Program-made: the position numbers and the translations under genes
In this document: one piece after another, positions 11,395 to 23,800 of the stretch
How positions within the stretch are numbered: the stretch's first letter is position 1
Layout: each line of letters begins with the position of its first letter
The notes under the pieces: generated by a model
What the model was told of the DNA's origin: nothing
The model's database searches: none
Seen by the model: the letters and a program-made list of their open reading frames with translations, nothing else
Source: Symsagittifera roscoffensis
Lineage: Eukaryota > Xenacoelomorpha > Acoela > Convolutidae
Direction: 5' to 3'
Assembly: GCF_963678635.1 (NCBI RefSeq)
Contig: NC_087066.1
Span: forward strand, 3,410,485-3,474,484
Length of the DNA stretch: 64,000 nt

Positions 11395-11525
11395 GTTTTT
11401 GCTGCTAATTCGAGGCTTAATTCGACTTTTTCTTATTTCACTTGATAGAGCTGCTTTTTGGCCGTCTTCTCGCAATTGTTTGCGAAGCGAAGCTTCTCCT
11501 CTGTGTAGAAATTTTTTGAACTTGA
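11395..11525 (+). repeat. SINE body fragment ('tagagctgctttttg' type)
   Basis: The consensus block 'gatagagctgctttttgg..gt.ttctcgcaa.tg.ttgcga' followed by 'cctctgtgta.aaattt' is shared with 21320-21390, 24740-24820 and, more loosely, 15780-15860, 22985-23045 and 32150-32205. At 21185 it follows a tRNA-like head, which suggests the 3' part of one SINE family. Confidence 0.5.
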
Positions 11526-11708
11526 AAAGTGCAGTTCTATGCTTTCGATCCTTTTAGAGCCTGATTTTTGAGTTAAAAATACGAAGATCTGAAAACCAGT
11601 AGTTTTGGAGATATGACTATTAATAAAAAAAGAAACCTCAATTACCGTTTAAATCGTTTATTTTGTTTTGGTTTTATTGAGCTTTGATGGTTTCAAGTAG
11701 CGCATGGT

Positions 11709-13466
11709 ATGAGTAATAGGAAGAGGAAACACGTGTACGCTCCCAAACCACACCTGACCATCGCAGAAGACGCCACGGGGTATCTGTTCACCACTCGTAA
11801 TGAGTCATCCACGAAGGCTGCTCGGGAAGCAATCAGACTCCTAGTCAGTGTGACGAGAGGCAGACCGAGCTGTGGGCCTCCCGCAGAGGGCAAAGGCTCA
11901 CAGGTAGTGATGAATATTGTAAAGATTCGCAGGCCAATTTTTTCTCGAAACGAAGACAAATTTTTTTGAAAACGTTTTGGAATACGAACTGCGCTGAAGA
12001 GGCTTTAATATAGTAAATACTTATAGGGCGATAAAAATTGAGAAAAAAAGAAGCATACCGAAAAAAAATTACTACAAACAGGTGGTCAAAATACAACCTT
12101 TTTCATTTTTTTAAAAGTTATCTAGAGGGAAAAACCTCACCGTGCACCATAGTTCCGTCCCATCCGTAGGGATTGACCGGTACAATAAGCAACAATTGTT
12201 GAGCTTAAAATTTACGTGCAAATATCTGCTCATCACTGGTCACAGGTTAGCAATCAAGAAGATCAAACTGAAAAAGAAGAAATTAATGACGAGGAGGATG
12301 AGAAAAGGAGTAAAAAGAACGGAGAGGGTAATGGGGATGACGACGGGGAGGATGGCGAAGACACGGCGGAAGATTCCGGAGATGATATCGAGCAGTTGAT
12401 CGCAAGAGAGAAAGCGGAGTTCACCGAAGAGCGACAGAAACAGTCGAAGGCTGCGAGACACATCAAGACAATCAAGAACCACGCTTTCATCCACTGTTTA
12501 CTCACCCACGTTCAACCTCAACACTCTCTGCGTATCTTCATGAAAGATTTCACCCAGAAAGAGGCCAAGTTTCTGAACAAGTGTTACCCTGTGTTTGCGG
12601 TGAGTCGCTTGAGTGAAATTGAGAAGGGCGTGAACAAGTTCGAAGAATCTCTCAAAGTGTTTGTGGGACATTCAACTATGGAGCAATCTGGAACAGAGGA
12701 TGGACCGAAGGTAGACACAGGCTAGCTTTGATTATAGAGTGTTCAAAATGGTGGCAAATCAGTTGCTTCTTGAGAACTGAAAACATCAATCGAAACTCAA
12801 TTATTTTATCGGGAAATCAATTTTAGACTCATTCGTTTTTTTTTTTGAAAAATTGATATGCAGCAACGACCTTTTTCTGTTTTTTTTTCGCAGCACGACG
12901 TTTAATTGTTTGCTATAGTTTTTTTTAGTACAAATATCATAAAAATAATAAATTTGGTTTCAAGAAGGGAACAATTTTTTGATTGTTTACAGAACGTATC
13001 CAAAAAATCCTATCTGTGAAGAAAACGAAAAAAGCCAGTTAGCTGTCTATCGAGTGGTGGGTGATATAATATACGTAACTATTTGGGTGAATATTAGATA
13101 GGTTATGTACGTAACTGATTACGTAACCGATTATGTAAATAAGTTATGATTACTGACTCACAGGAGGGCTTCTCTCTCGAAGGAAGTAAGGAGTTCAGCT
13201 GGAGTGTGTGCCACGAAGTGAAGAACTCCGACTTCTTCAAATTTGACTCCCTGACTGTGCCTGTGAAACAGATGCTCTGGCGCCTCTTCCCTCTCAGCCA
13301 ATCAGTGAGTGAGCCCAAACAGGCAGACCACGTGATCAAACTGATGATAGTGAAACAGTTCTGCTACTTCTCTTTTCTATTCAACTTCAACAAGTATAAC
13401 AAGTATGTCTTGTCATCGCCCCACGCCAATGCCAACTCCTCAAAACTGTCTGCGAAGTTGGATTGA
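11709..13466 (+). CDS. THUMPD1: THUMPD1 / Tan1 homologue (tRNA acetyltransferase adaptor), three exons
   Basis: Adaptor with a THUMP domain that helps NAT10/Kre33 make N4-acetylcytidine in tRNA Ser and Leu. Exons are 11709-11903, 12246-12710 and 13164-13466, all joined in phase 0 at CAG|GTAGTG, CACAG|GTT, AAG|GTAGAC and CACAG|GAG, giving 320 residues (human about 353). The N-terminus is basic (MSNRKRKHVYAPK) and followed by a typical GYLFTTRNESSTKAAREAIR block. Exon 2 opens with a Glu/Asp-rich stretch (about 70-105) as in THUMPD1. It then carries the THUMP part with FIHCLLTHVQPQHSL and LNKCYPVFAVSRL. Exon 3 gives the RNA-binding fold end (FSWSVCHEVKNSDFFKFDSL, then the hydrophobic HVIKLMIVKQFCYFSF). 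The identification rests on order, length and these blocks, recognised by eye. Confidence 0.85.
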
Positions 13467-14150
13467 AAATATTTCACTGTTGATAGTTTGTTACTGATAT
13501 ACTGAATTTGTTTTTGTTTCAAAAATATAAAAAATATTTTTTCTTTGATCTTTTTCTATTCGAAGAGCTCAGATTTCAGTTAGAGAATCCGCCCGGTTTT
13601 TAATGGCAGTGCTGGATATCTTAATTGAAATTTGCGGTTTTTTTGCCAATATTTTCACCAAAAGATCTTTAATATCTTCAGATATAATGATAAATTTTTC
13701 TGTTTTTTTTTTTCCCGTAAACAACTTTGTTCACAAGACTCATCTTGTCTTCTGAGCAAACCTCTAGCGGTGCCTTGTTTCAGCGGGCGCGTGATTTTTA
13801 ATTGTTTCTATGTTTCTAGCGGGCTCGAATCTGAGCAGGATCTTTTTTTAAACGGGAAATATTCTGTTTCAAATGTAATAAGTGGCTAATTTTTTGTCTG
13901 CTTGTCTATTATCGGCTTTGTTACTACATCTTGACATCTTTGAACTGTTATACAGTTTGATTTAATTTGTTTATAATTTTACTAACCTTATCGTCATATA
14001 TATTTTTTTATTTCGTTTAAGAATATATATCGGCCCAAATTATATCGGCCTATTTTTTGTCAGTATACTGACCTAATTTTGTGTCGCTATAAGAAAAACA
14101 CAATTTCGACGCTCTCCTCGGCTTTTTTAAAACTTTGTTGTATATTTACC
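13467..14150. other. Downstream flank, no gene seen
   Basis: AT-rich sequence with short direct repeats of 'tttcccgtaaacaactttgt' type, a string also seen at 16533, 19244 and 33408. This marks a further dispersed repeat. No coding signal. Confidence 0.4.
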
Positions 14151-14159
14151 ACTCGGTTA

Positions 14160-15560
14160 GTTGAAGTTTTATTTTTTTAAATTTTTTTGGCGTAATAGGT
14201 TTCGCCTGATAATTTATAGACTTAGCGGCCTCTTTTTGAGTCGTTTGAAGAGCAAAAAGGTTTTATCTAAACATTTTGTTTGTAGACTTGAATTTTTTTT
14301 TGAGTTTCTCAAAAAAAAAATTTCTTTGGCGCAACCTGGGTCGGCTCGAGAATTATGGGCTTTGTAAGTTTTATTTTGATGCTTGTTTTGAATTCAATTG
14401 TTTTTTTTTCAGTTTTTGCAAAAATTTTAGCTTTTCTCGGAAACTTTTACTTGTTTTTAATAAGGGGTATCAATTGAAAGACAGCCTAGTCCCCTGTGTG
14501 CCTGCAAAATCCCCTAGAGTATCTTTTTACTTGAACCCTCTGCCTACTGATTTCGAAACAGTGGGGGAATATTCGAACCACATTTTTGATTGTTTTCGTT
14601 TTCTCGAAAACTACCACTCAAGTCTGAGTTTTTGGTTTCATTGAATAGAATGGTTTTGAAAAGATCCCCTGCTTAAGTGGCTACGTCTAATTTTTTTTAT
14701 TTATAAAGTTATGGCTCTCGGAATAGTCAAAATGTTGATTTTTGACTGTTTTGTTAATCTTTTTAGTTTTTCTCCAAAACTAATCTCCCAAATCCGATAT
14801 TATGGGTTCAATGGAGATAACTCTCCTGCATTAGCTGCCACTCGCAAAAATTTGTACACAAAAAGTTAGCGCCCTCGGTAAAGACAATTTTTGATATTTT
14901 GACCGTTTTTTGAGATTTTGGGTTCAATTCAAAGAACGGGTTGTGGGAAGCTTATTTGCTTATGCGACTGCGGCCAATATTTTTGACACTAAATTTTATG
15001 GCCCTCGGAAAAGCCAATATTTTTTTGAATATTTTATTTTAAAAGTTTCGTCCTGCCCTCTCAAATCTGAGTTCGATCGAATTTACAGGTTGCGTGAATC
15101 CTCTCTGCATAAAGGGCTACGCCCTATTTTTCACACAAAAATCTATGATTCTCGGAAAGGTCAAGTTTATGATTTGTTGACCATTCTTCGGACTTTTATC
15201 GCTAAATATCCTGCCAAATCTAATATCATAGGTTTAATTGAAAAAATAGCTTGCTTAAAGCCTGCCGGTATAATTAGCTAAGCCCAGTTTGCTTAAGAAA
15301 AAGTTATGGCCTCCAAACAAATCGAAGTTTTGAAACATGGAGTTTTTTAGAAGCTTATTGACTTTACGCTAAAACTACCTGGCCAATTCTCAGGATGTGT
15401 TCAATCGAGAAACCCGGTTTTGGTAGTCGTTGCTTAAGCTACCACAACCTGCTTTTTGCAGAAAAAAGTTATGGATTTTGGAAAGTCTTAAACGTTTCTT
15501 TTTTGAATTTTTTTGACTTTTCTTAAAATTTAAACAATCAAGTCTGAGAGAAAGAACCGG
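14160..15560. repeat. Degenerate ~165-bp tandem repeat, array 2
   Basis: This is the same unit as array 1. The 'ctcgaaaact...caa.tctgag' landmark recurs at about 14443, 14602, 14765, 15030, 15194, 15361 and 15516. The block 15180-15430 matches 6350-6570 of array 1 in unit order as well as sequence ('atcataggtt.aa', 'aagcctgcc', 'aagaaaaagtt.tggcct', 'gccaattctcagg', 'gaaacccggtt'). The 123-residue frame at 14910-15281 is a by-product. Confidence 0.75.
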
Positions 15561-18500
15561 TTGCGATAATTGTTCCTGCAGAAGCGTTGACTCCATAATT
15601 GTTTGTAAGAGAAATATCTCTGGGAAGATTTTAATCTTACTTATTTTAGTAGAGAAACAACTAAGGTTTTGGCAAATCCTATTGTTGAAATAACTTTTTT
15701 TCGTGCAGCATGAGTTTATTAAATTCATTCAATATCAAACACGTCTAAATTTTGTTTTCGACTTCTTTTTTTTTTGTGTTTGTCTTGTATCGCAAGTGAT
15801 GCGAAGTTCCATTTCGCCTCTGTCTGTGCGAAGCTCCACTTCGCCTTTGTGTAATAAAGAAGTTATTTATTTATCATTGAGAGGCTCATTTTTCGTGACT
15901 GTGATTATGCTTATTTTTTCTTCCTAGAATCTTTTTTGAAACTCGTGAATTTTCGTATTGGGTGTAGTATTTGGCAGATTTACTTCGCGGAGTTAGTTTT
16001 ATGTGACCTTTAAATCTCAAGATGAAGGTTCTTATGATAAATAAGTAATTACGCTTAGCGATTAGCAAGCGTTATCAAATCGGAATATATACTTTTTTTA
16101 TAGATTAACAACTAGTTTAACAGAATCCGTCGAAACTCCACTAGCGCACAGTAAAAAAGTAAAGGTAGCAAAAAACGCGATTTACTTCTAGTTTTGTAAA
16201 CTACGTTCATATTTAGGACTACAAAGGTCAGAAGGTGGGAATCCGGTCCAGACCTATTTGTTTGGAATTATTTCGGCTTATTTTTTGCCGGCTTATGATT
16301 TATGTATTCATCATGATTTTTTTTTCAAAATAATCTTGTTATTGTGCAAGTAGTTGCGTTCCAAGTATTTTTGCTGAATTTTTTATTTGATATTTCGTTT
16401 ACCCTTATATTAGGCAAGTATTGAAATTTGGTACTAGATTGTTCTCTTAGAAACTTTTGCTAACGAAATGGACGAATCGTTGTGTTATTACACTTGCGAG
16501 AGAAAATTTGTTGTAATCAGGACAACACACTTTTCCCGTAAACAATTTTTCTGACAAATGATACTTGCTTTCTGATTGAAGCTTAACAACTTCCAGGAAG
16601 AAGCTATGCAAATGAAGTTTTCCCGTTAAAATAGAAATGTCGTGCTTTCGTTTGTCTGCTCAAATTTTGTCGGTTTAGTTGCCGCATCACGGATTTTGCT
16701 TGTGCTGTATGCAACTTCCATAGTAGTTGCAAGTGCAATTGTTGTGTGTGAGTTTTTTTTCTTATTTTTGAAAGACATTCTTTTTTGGGATAAAGTGGTG
16801 TGTATCAAAGATGGTCGATTTCTTTACTACATGACGGTTTTATCTCGTGTTGGAAGCAAATTCTGTAGTAGTTACAAGTGCAAGTGTTGTGCACTGTAGT
16901 TTCAAAAGGGACTTAAACTTGAAAAATTGTAACGTCATTTTTTTTACTCAATTTGTGTCTGCTTAAAGATTGTCCGCTTTGTTTCCTCTTCGTAAGTCTT
17001 GTTCATTTATTTTATTCTATATTCAAAAGTCTAGCATGTTTTTCTATAATAGACTTCTACCGAGACATACAAAAATTTAAAATTTTTATTAGACCTAGTT
17101 TTTTCAGAGTTCCCGAAGTTTTTGTTTCTGGAAGTTTTCGGCGCTGGAGGTTGGCCTTAATTGTCTCAGCTTTTCTCTCGAATGTTTTTTTTCTAATTTT
17201 CATCAGTTTTATATGAGAATGATTAAACCCTCAGAAGAATTTTTTAAGCATCTAAATCAATGTGACAAACCCTCCACAATAAAATAACAAACAAATGAAT
17301 TGTGCGATTATTTTGGTTGTCTCACCGGCTGTATTTAAGTTGGTTTTTCAATGCTGGTAATTAGATTTGAGTTTTTCAGACCTTCAACAACTGATTTGTA
17401 AATTGTTGTTTTCACTACTTTCGAGCCTTTTATGTGTAACAGTTTTTTCTAATGTACTGAGATTAAGCAAGCGTAAAGTGCTAATAAACAAAAATTAATT
17501 GGGTCAGTAATTTTTGATGATTTGGTTCAAAGTGTCGAGTTTTTTCAACTTGAATTGTCAGCTTGAAGTGTCAGCTTGAATTGTTTCTTTTTTTTTATTA
17601 GTCTTTATATTCCTCTATTTCTGCCTTAATTAGGTTTTAAAACAGTATCACAATAACTCAATATCTTTTTATTGTTTTTTGTCATGCTAACATTGATCGT
17701 CTTTTTGGATTCATTCCATTTTAGAAATAGATCGATAATGAGCCATATGTGTTTTTTATCAGTATTTTTTAATTTCTTTTTTTGTCAACACATTTATCTC
17801 CGTACTGTAGTTGCACTGAACTCGAAACAATGTCTTGGGTAAAGCTTTTCAACAAACTTCCGCGATGCACTTTTTTAATGTTGATATTACTTCGAAAAGA
17901 AATTAAAGGAAGAACAACGCTTAGAAATTTTGGAAATGAAATAATTTTGGTGAGTTTATGCATTTGAATTGGTATTCTCGTGTCCTGCTAATTTTGATTG
18001 CAATTTTTTAATTCGATGCTGAACTATCTTTGCATACTTCATTAGTCATTTTTCAAAAAGACTTGTTTTTTTTGCAAAATTTTTGTTCAACTGTTTCTTT
18101 TAAGTTGTCTGATCACAATTTCTATGTTTGTAATAGAAAATTGGCTATATTTTGCTTCATAACTTGCAAAGCATTATAAGTTTTCTTGTTTAGTTTAACT
18201 TCATGTTTTTTCCTGCTTTTGATTCAATTTTTTTCCGCAAATATTTTTGAACAAATGAAAAAATAAGTTTCCAGACTTGATATACGTTAAATTTTCACGG
18301 AAAACTTAATTTTTGCAGTTTGAGAATCGGTTTTTTTAAGTAGATTGCCTTTTTTGTCCTTTTTAAAGGATTGCTATAAAACGAAATATAATAGCTTGGT
18401 ATTTATAAATCTTTTTTGTTAGAAAAATCAACTAGAAATAGTGATTTCGGTGATTTTTTACTCGTTATGTACCATTCAAAAATGGTTTTGTCATTTTGTA

Positions 18501-19300
18501 ATCAATATGCTCAATTCAAAAATGGTTTCATCGCTGCTGACAAAGAAAAAAGCAATGCAGCCAAATTTAAAACTTCAATTGGAATCAGATTAAGTTTGCC
18601 GCTAATCGAATTTTTCTATGTTTTTTTTTGCTGGTAGCTGAAAAAAAGTTCGCGATACGCAAGAATTTTTTTTCTTTAAATAGGAACAAAAACCAGTACT
18701 TCATCATTCGATTAAATTTTTTTACAAACGTGAGAAGCTCTGCGTTGCCATTTTTGTAAAATTATCTCTTCGAGTGAAAAAGTACGTCGTTTTGTTCATA
18801 TTAAGAGCAATCGAATGCAAGTTTGCGAGGTCTTGTACGGTTTTCACTATATATCTGTGAAGAGTGAATCTTTTATCCGTACAGTTTTCTCCTTTTAAGT
18901 TCAATTTACCTTGAAACCAATACATATATTTTTAATTATGTACATCATAGCAGCATGACAATATTTTATAAAAATTATATGAAGGAACAGTTGGTTTCGG
19001 ATAAATTGCGAATTTCTACTTTCAGGCATTTGTTTGATCCACCCTTGGTTCGAGTCGCAGACGAATTTTTCGTTAGTTTTCCGACCGTTAGAAGTGGAGA
19101 GGAACTTTGTGTTCGGGTATGCTTGTGTTTGTATTCGGGTGTGTCACGCGAAATCAGTTAACACAAAAAACTTTGGATTGGGTCGAGTGATGTATGTTTA
19201 TTTTTGCGAATGCTAGCGTCTTGTGATCGGAAACTAGACTTGTTTCCGTAAACAACTTTTCATAAAATCTGTAAGAACTTGTGAAGTTGCTTTTTAGTGA
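15561..19300. other. Long gene-free stretch with repeat fragments
   Basis: No frame here has recognisable domains or matched splice sites. It includes a SINE-body fragment at 15780-15860 (two copies of 'gcgaag.tccacttcgcct'). A 'ttgtcggtttagttgcc' fragment of the dispersed repeat common at 31-34 kb lies near 16670. A copy of 'cccgtaaacaa' lies at 16535. The frames at 16642-16899 and 16953-17216 are T-rich and membrane-like only because of base composition. Confidence 0.4.
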
Positions 19301-19323
19301 ACCTTAGCAACTTCGAGATTTTT

Positions 19324-19580
19324 TCCAACTTGGCCCAGAGGTAACTCGGTTGCCTTTGTACCCTAAGGTCTCAAGTTTGAGTCCCGGCCGGGCCTTGACT
19401 TCCCCCTTCATATACGAAATTGATTTTTTTTCCAGAGAAAAGTTGAATTGTTTTCTTTTTGTTTGACTGCCTATGTTTTGTCGACTTAGTTGTGCCATTG
19501 GGGAATTTTCTTGTGATGTGAGCAGTTTTTCTTGTAGATGCAAATGTTTTGATTTACTCCTGTGATTTTTAAATTAAATA
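19324..19580 (+). repeat. tRNA-derived SINE copy
   Basis: The head has A box TGGCCCAGAGGTAACTCGG and B box AGTTTGAGTCCC. The body ('gtttgactgcctatgttttg', 'tcgacttagttg', 'cttgtagatgcaa', 'cctgtgatttttaaat') is shared with the copy at 22395-22640 in gene intron 2. A head plus common body of about 250 bp fits a SINE. Confidence 0.6.
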
Positions 19581-19939
19581 GCTTTGACTTTGTATTTTTT
19601 AAGAGTCATGAACGTAGTGAAAACTGTAATATAGGTCTTGATGATTTTTTGCTTTTTTTCAGGAAAGTATAAAAAAATTTCACGCTCAATTTTTATTTTT
19701 GCCATTCGACCTTTAGTTTTTTTTTTGTTAGTTCACTATATTTACTTCGTTAAAAGGAAGGCAAACTCCATTATCGATTAGAGAAAGTGAAAAGGTTTCC
19801 ACAGACTAGTGAAAAACGTGATCGACTTCTAGTTTCTAAAGTGGATTTTAATATCCAGGTTTCCCAGAAGAGAAAAGATATTTAAACTGATCCAGTTTTT
19901 TCAAATTCAGATTTTTTTAAAACGAGTTTTTTCTGTTAA

Positions 19940-20185
19940 CTTGCATTCCTTGGCTCTTTTCCAACTCTGTTGGCTATGTTCCTTCTGTATAAGGAATATA
20001 GCCAACATTCGCTCGCCAACATGCGTTCTTATTTGTAACCCCCGGTTCTACTCAATCAAGCAGGACCAACCGTGGGGAAGGCGGAATGTCATCCATTTCG
20101 CCGTAGCTGGTCCCATCTTGAGGAGGCGGATGACACTGGGACCCCTCAAACCGTGACCGAAGTGGGATCCAAACACGACCTGATC
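19940..20185. other. GC-richer island with open frames on both strands
   Basis: Base composition is clearly higher in G and C than the surroundings. Both strands are open. The minus strand reads HFGHGLRGPSVIRLLKMGP... and the plus strand ends ...RMTLGPLKP. No splice sites or known motif are certain. It could be a fragment of a mobile element or an isolated exon. I cannot decide. Confidence 0.25.
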
Positions 20186-20639
20186 TGTGATTTACGAACT
20201 TTTTTGAAATTTCAATGTTTTTTTTTCATGGAATTAATATTGTAGTGTTAGCGGAGGATGAATAAGCAATTCGCGAAACGATGGTTTGAAACGATAGCGA
20301 TCATTCGTAGCCTCAACTGAATTTCGTAATGTTTGCTCGGCAAGTAGAATCTAAGTGGTAAAGTTGTGATGATATAGATTCTGTGTAGTGTAAGATAACC
20401 ATTCGAATTATAAGCCAGCCGAAATTGAGCATAGTATATAAACCAGTCGAAAGTTACGTCATTTTTATGGAAATTTACATGAAGCTGGTAAGTATTAGAA
20501 ATACGGTACATCATATATTATGCAAGTGTCACCTTTTCGGCTGGCTTATACTTCGGCCCGTTTATTGCCGCAATTTGCTGAGTACTCAATTTGGTAAAAT
20601 TAAAACATGTAGCAATAAGGTTTCAAAACAGTGTCTTAA

Positions 20640-20685
20640 CCCCTCCCCCCCCCCCCCTCACACACGCACCCACACCTCCAAGTTT
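20640..20685 (+). repeat. Poly-C and CA-rich simple repeat
   Basis: A run of 14 C bases broken by one T is followed by cacacacgcacccacacc. Low-complexity DNA upstream of the first reductase gene. Confidence 0.8.
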
Positions 20686-20822
20686 GTTCACCAGATAAGA
20701 CGAATGTTTAATTTATACATCAGTTCCTTAGAATTACGTGTAACCTCTCCTTAACATTTGTTTCTGGTTGTTGAACTTAATTAGTGTTGTCATCGAGTGA
20801 ACCACTCTATTCAGATCGAGGT

Positions 20823-23800
20823 ATGTCTTCTGCAGGCAAAAGAGTGATAGTGGTGACTGGGTCGTATAAGGGCATTGGGTTTGAGGTTGTGCGTCTGCTG
20901 TGTGAGCACTATGGGGACAGAGCCACAGTGTACATGACAGCCAGAGATGCCACCAGAGCACAGCCATACATGGAACAGTTGAAGGCGAAGGGACTCAATC
21001 CAGCGTAAGTTTCAATCTGAATATTCACACTAGCGAGTTTGCGGGTGTATTGTAATAATACGAACTTTTTCTAACCTAACTCACAAGTATAAGTGTTCAT
21101 TGAAAATGATTATTTCGATGGAAATTTCACTGTAGCATTGGAAATTCATATCATCTTTTCTTTGCTTTATTTGTTGGCATCAGTTTAGCGTCCGTGGTTG
21201 AGTAGTTTGCGCGTGAAACTCATAATCTTCAGGTCGCAGTAGGTCGTAGGTACGAATCTGAGAAATAGGCGAATTTTTATTAATTAGAGGCTAATTTTTA
21301 CATTTCCTTTTGAAATTTATAGAGCTGCTTTTTGTCGTGTTCTCGCAAGTGCTTGTGCAACGCTCATTATCACCTTTGTGTAAAAAAGTGAACTTACAAA
21401 TTTTGCTAGAGTAGAACTTTGAGTAATGGTATTTTTGCTTTTTGTGAGCGAAGTGCAATTTTGTCTCCGTCAGTGTTTTTAAGTGTCTCGATTTGACCTA
21501 ACCAAAATTAAGAAGTTTCGAAATTCGCGAATGAAACCAACTTTCACATATTTGGGATCTGAATCCCGAATAATTGGTGGAGCGAATGCTAGAAATTGGC
21601 AAATAAGCCAATCATCAGAATTTTGTATATAAACACTCTAAGCAATCGCATTAAAAATGCATCCAGATGATTTAAAAAAAAAGATATTTGTCAATTATAA
21701 AATAAGCAGATATTTTAGTCGGGCGCATACTTGTTGCAAACGTTTCAGTCCCGAGACACTAATAGTTTATGAAAAAATGCCAGGCGGTTATCTGCGCGAA
21801 GCGCCGTTTAGCGGCTGTGGCCAAGCCTCTTGGACATAGTAATGTGTCCTTCCTTTTTCTGTGATTTCGACACAAACTTTTCAGCGCATAGGAACTCGTC
21901 GGGTCTTTCTTGATTCTCATGAGTTGAAGCGTTTATATACAAGCTATTTACGTCGTGCGACTTTTTAATGTGGTGGTTTGATTTCGATTTTTTTCAGGAA
22001 TTCGCCTTTCAAATCGTTCGTCGTTTCAAATTATAGCTTTTTTGTATTAAATTTTATGAGCAGGTCGTGTTAAACTGTAGCTTATTCATTTTGACTAAAT
22101 CCTATTGGACCATGAAGTTTCACAGAAAGGCTAGTTTTGAGTCGAAAATACGATTTTCTACAGCCTCTCCTTGTTTTTTGTTCTCCAGATTCGCCGAGTT
22201 AGACATCACCTCCAAAGACAGTGTGATGGCCTTGAAAGCTCTGATAGAGCGTGAACACAATGCTACACTGCATTCTCTCATCAATAATGCAGGCATGGCT
22301 TACAAACAAGCGGCCACTGAACCCTTCTCACAACAAGCGCAGGTACTCAAGTGTTCGCACCTAAGTTATTTATTAGTAAACCTTAGCGGTTAATAGACTT
22401 TAGTGGTTGTCTCAGTACGCTAGGGTCTGGGATTCGAGTCCCGACCGGAGTTGGTTTTTTCTTCAGCATGTATGAAATTATCAAAACAAATTTCCGGAAA
22501 AAATATAATTATCGGATTTTGAGTTTGACTGCTTACGTTTTGTCGGCTTAAATGCCACATTCTGGATTTGTTTTTGTGCGGCCAACTTTTTTTAACGTAG
22601 ATGCAAGTGTTTTTGATGTATTCCTGCATTTATAAAATTAATAGTCATGTTTTTTTTTCATAGTTACTTTGATTCGTGTTGCTTCATTAATCAAAAAAGA
22701 TTGAATAAAAAATCAGTTAGTTTGGCTGGCATATTTTCTAAGTTTTAAAACTTAATTGCTCAAAAATTTTCATGACAATTTTGTTTTGGGCTCAATGAGT
22801 GGCCTAGGGCGGTTATTTTTGGCTCAATGAACGCATTGTCGGCTTAGTGGCCGCTCGTTGAAAATTATAGCTTATTTAATGATGTTTGTTGCGTTTCCTG
22901 GCTATTTTTTTCTGAAATTTTTTTTTCCAAAATTTTTTTTTACGATTTCGTTATTTCCTTCTCATTTTTTATTCGCTAGCTTGCAATGGTGTACTTGCAT
23001 TGTATCGCAAGTGATGCGAAGTTCCACTTCGCCTCTGTTTGATAAGTGTTTTGAACAAATTAATATCCATTTCATTAAAAATCAAAATAGGGAATTTATT
23101 ACAATGAGTCGTTGCCTTGTGGCAGCGCCGGCGGGTCAGCCACCTTTTTTTTGAGTGATTATGAAGTTTAGTAGGTTTCTGGAAAAAATTGAGTTGCCGA
23201 AATTTCTTTTGCTTTTCTCACTTCAAAAACCTTTCAGATCGGTTGTGCTCTAGAAGTTTGGTTACGAAAATTAACAGCTCAAAAAAAAATCTTATGACAA
23301 CTTTTTCTTAGGGCATTTTTGGCTCCTTGGGTGTCTTCCTTTGTACTGTCGGCTTAGTGATCACTCGATAATTACTAAAAGCTTATTTAATGCTGGCGGT
23401 TGTGTTTTTCGTCTGTTTTTCTGAAATTGAAATTTTCATTATTTCCCAAAAAAAATTACCATTTTTCCCAACATTTGTTTTTCAACTTAATGATTTCCGT
23501 CCCACTTTTTATTCTCTTGCTTGCTATGTTATTTTTTAGCTCTTTGTTTTTTTCTCTTTAGATATCTTGAGTTTCGAAACTCCTCAGATCTGAGCTGTTT
23601 TTTTTTTTTAAATATATCTTGTCATAGCTTTCACAAGTAGCTCATGATGAAAATCGTATGATATTGATGTTTCAGGATACAGTGCATAACAACTACTTTG
23701 GGCATTTGAACATATCCGATGCGCTGCTCCCATTGGTTCCCTCGGGTGGCGTGGTAGTCAACGTGGCCAGTGGTGCAGGTCAGCTCTCACAAGTCTCCCC

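Noticed and set aside
11693-12505. Minus-strand frames over the THUMPD1 exons
   Set aside because: Antisense shadows of a well-supported spliced gene.
14910-15281. 123-codon plus-strand open frame
   Set aside because: By-product of repeat array 2, and related text in array 1 is closed by stops.
20784-20822. Longer N-terminus for reductase copy A
   Set aside because: The upstream frame has no ATG (20784 is GTG). The ATG at 20823 gives a length like CBR1.
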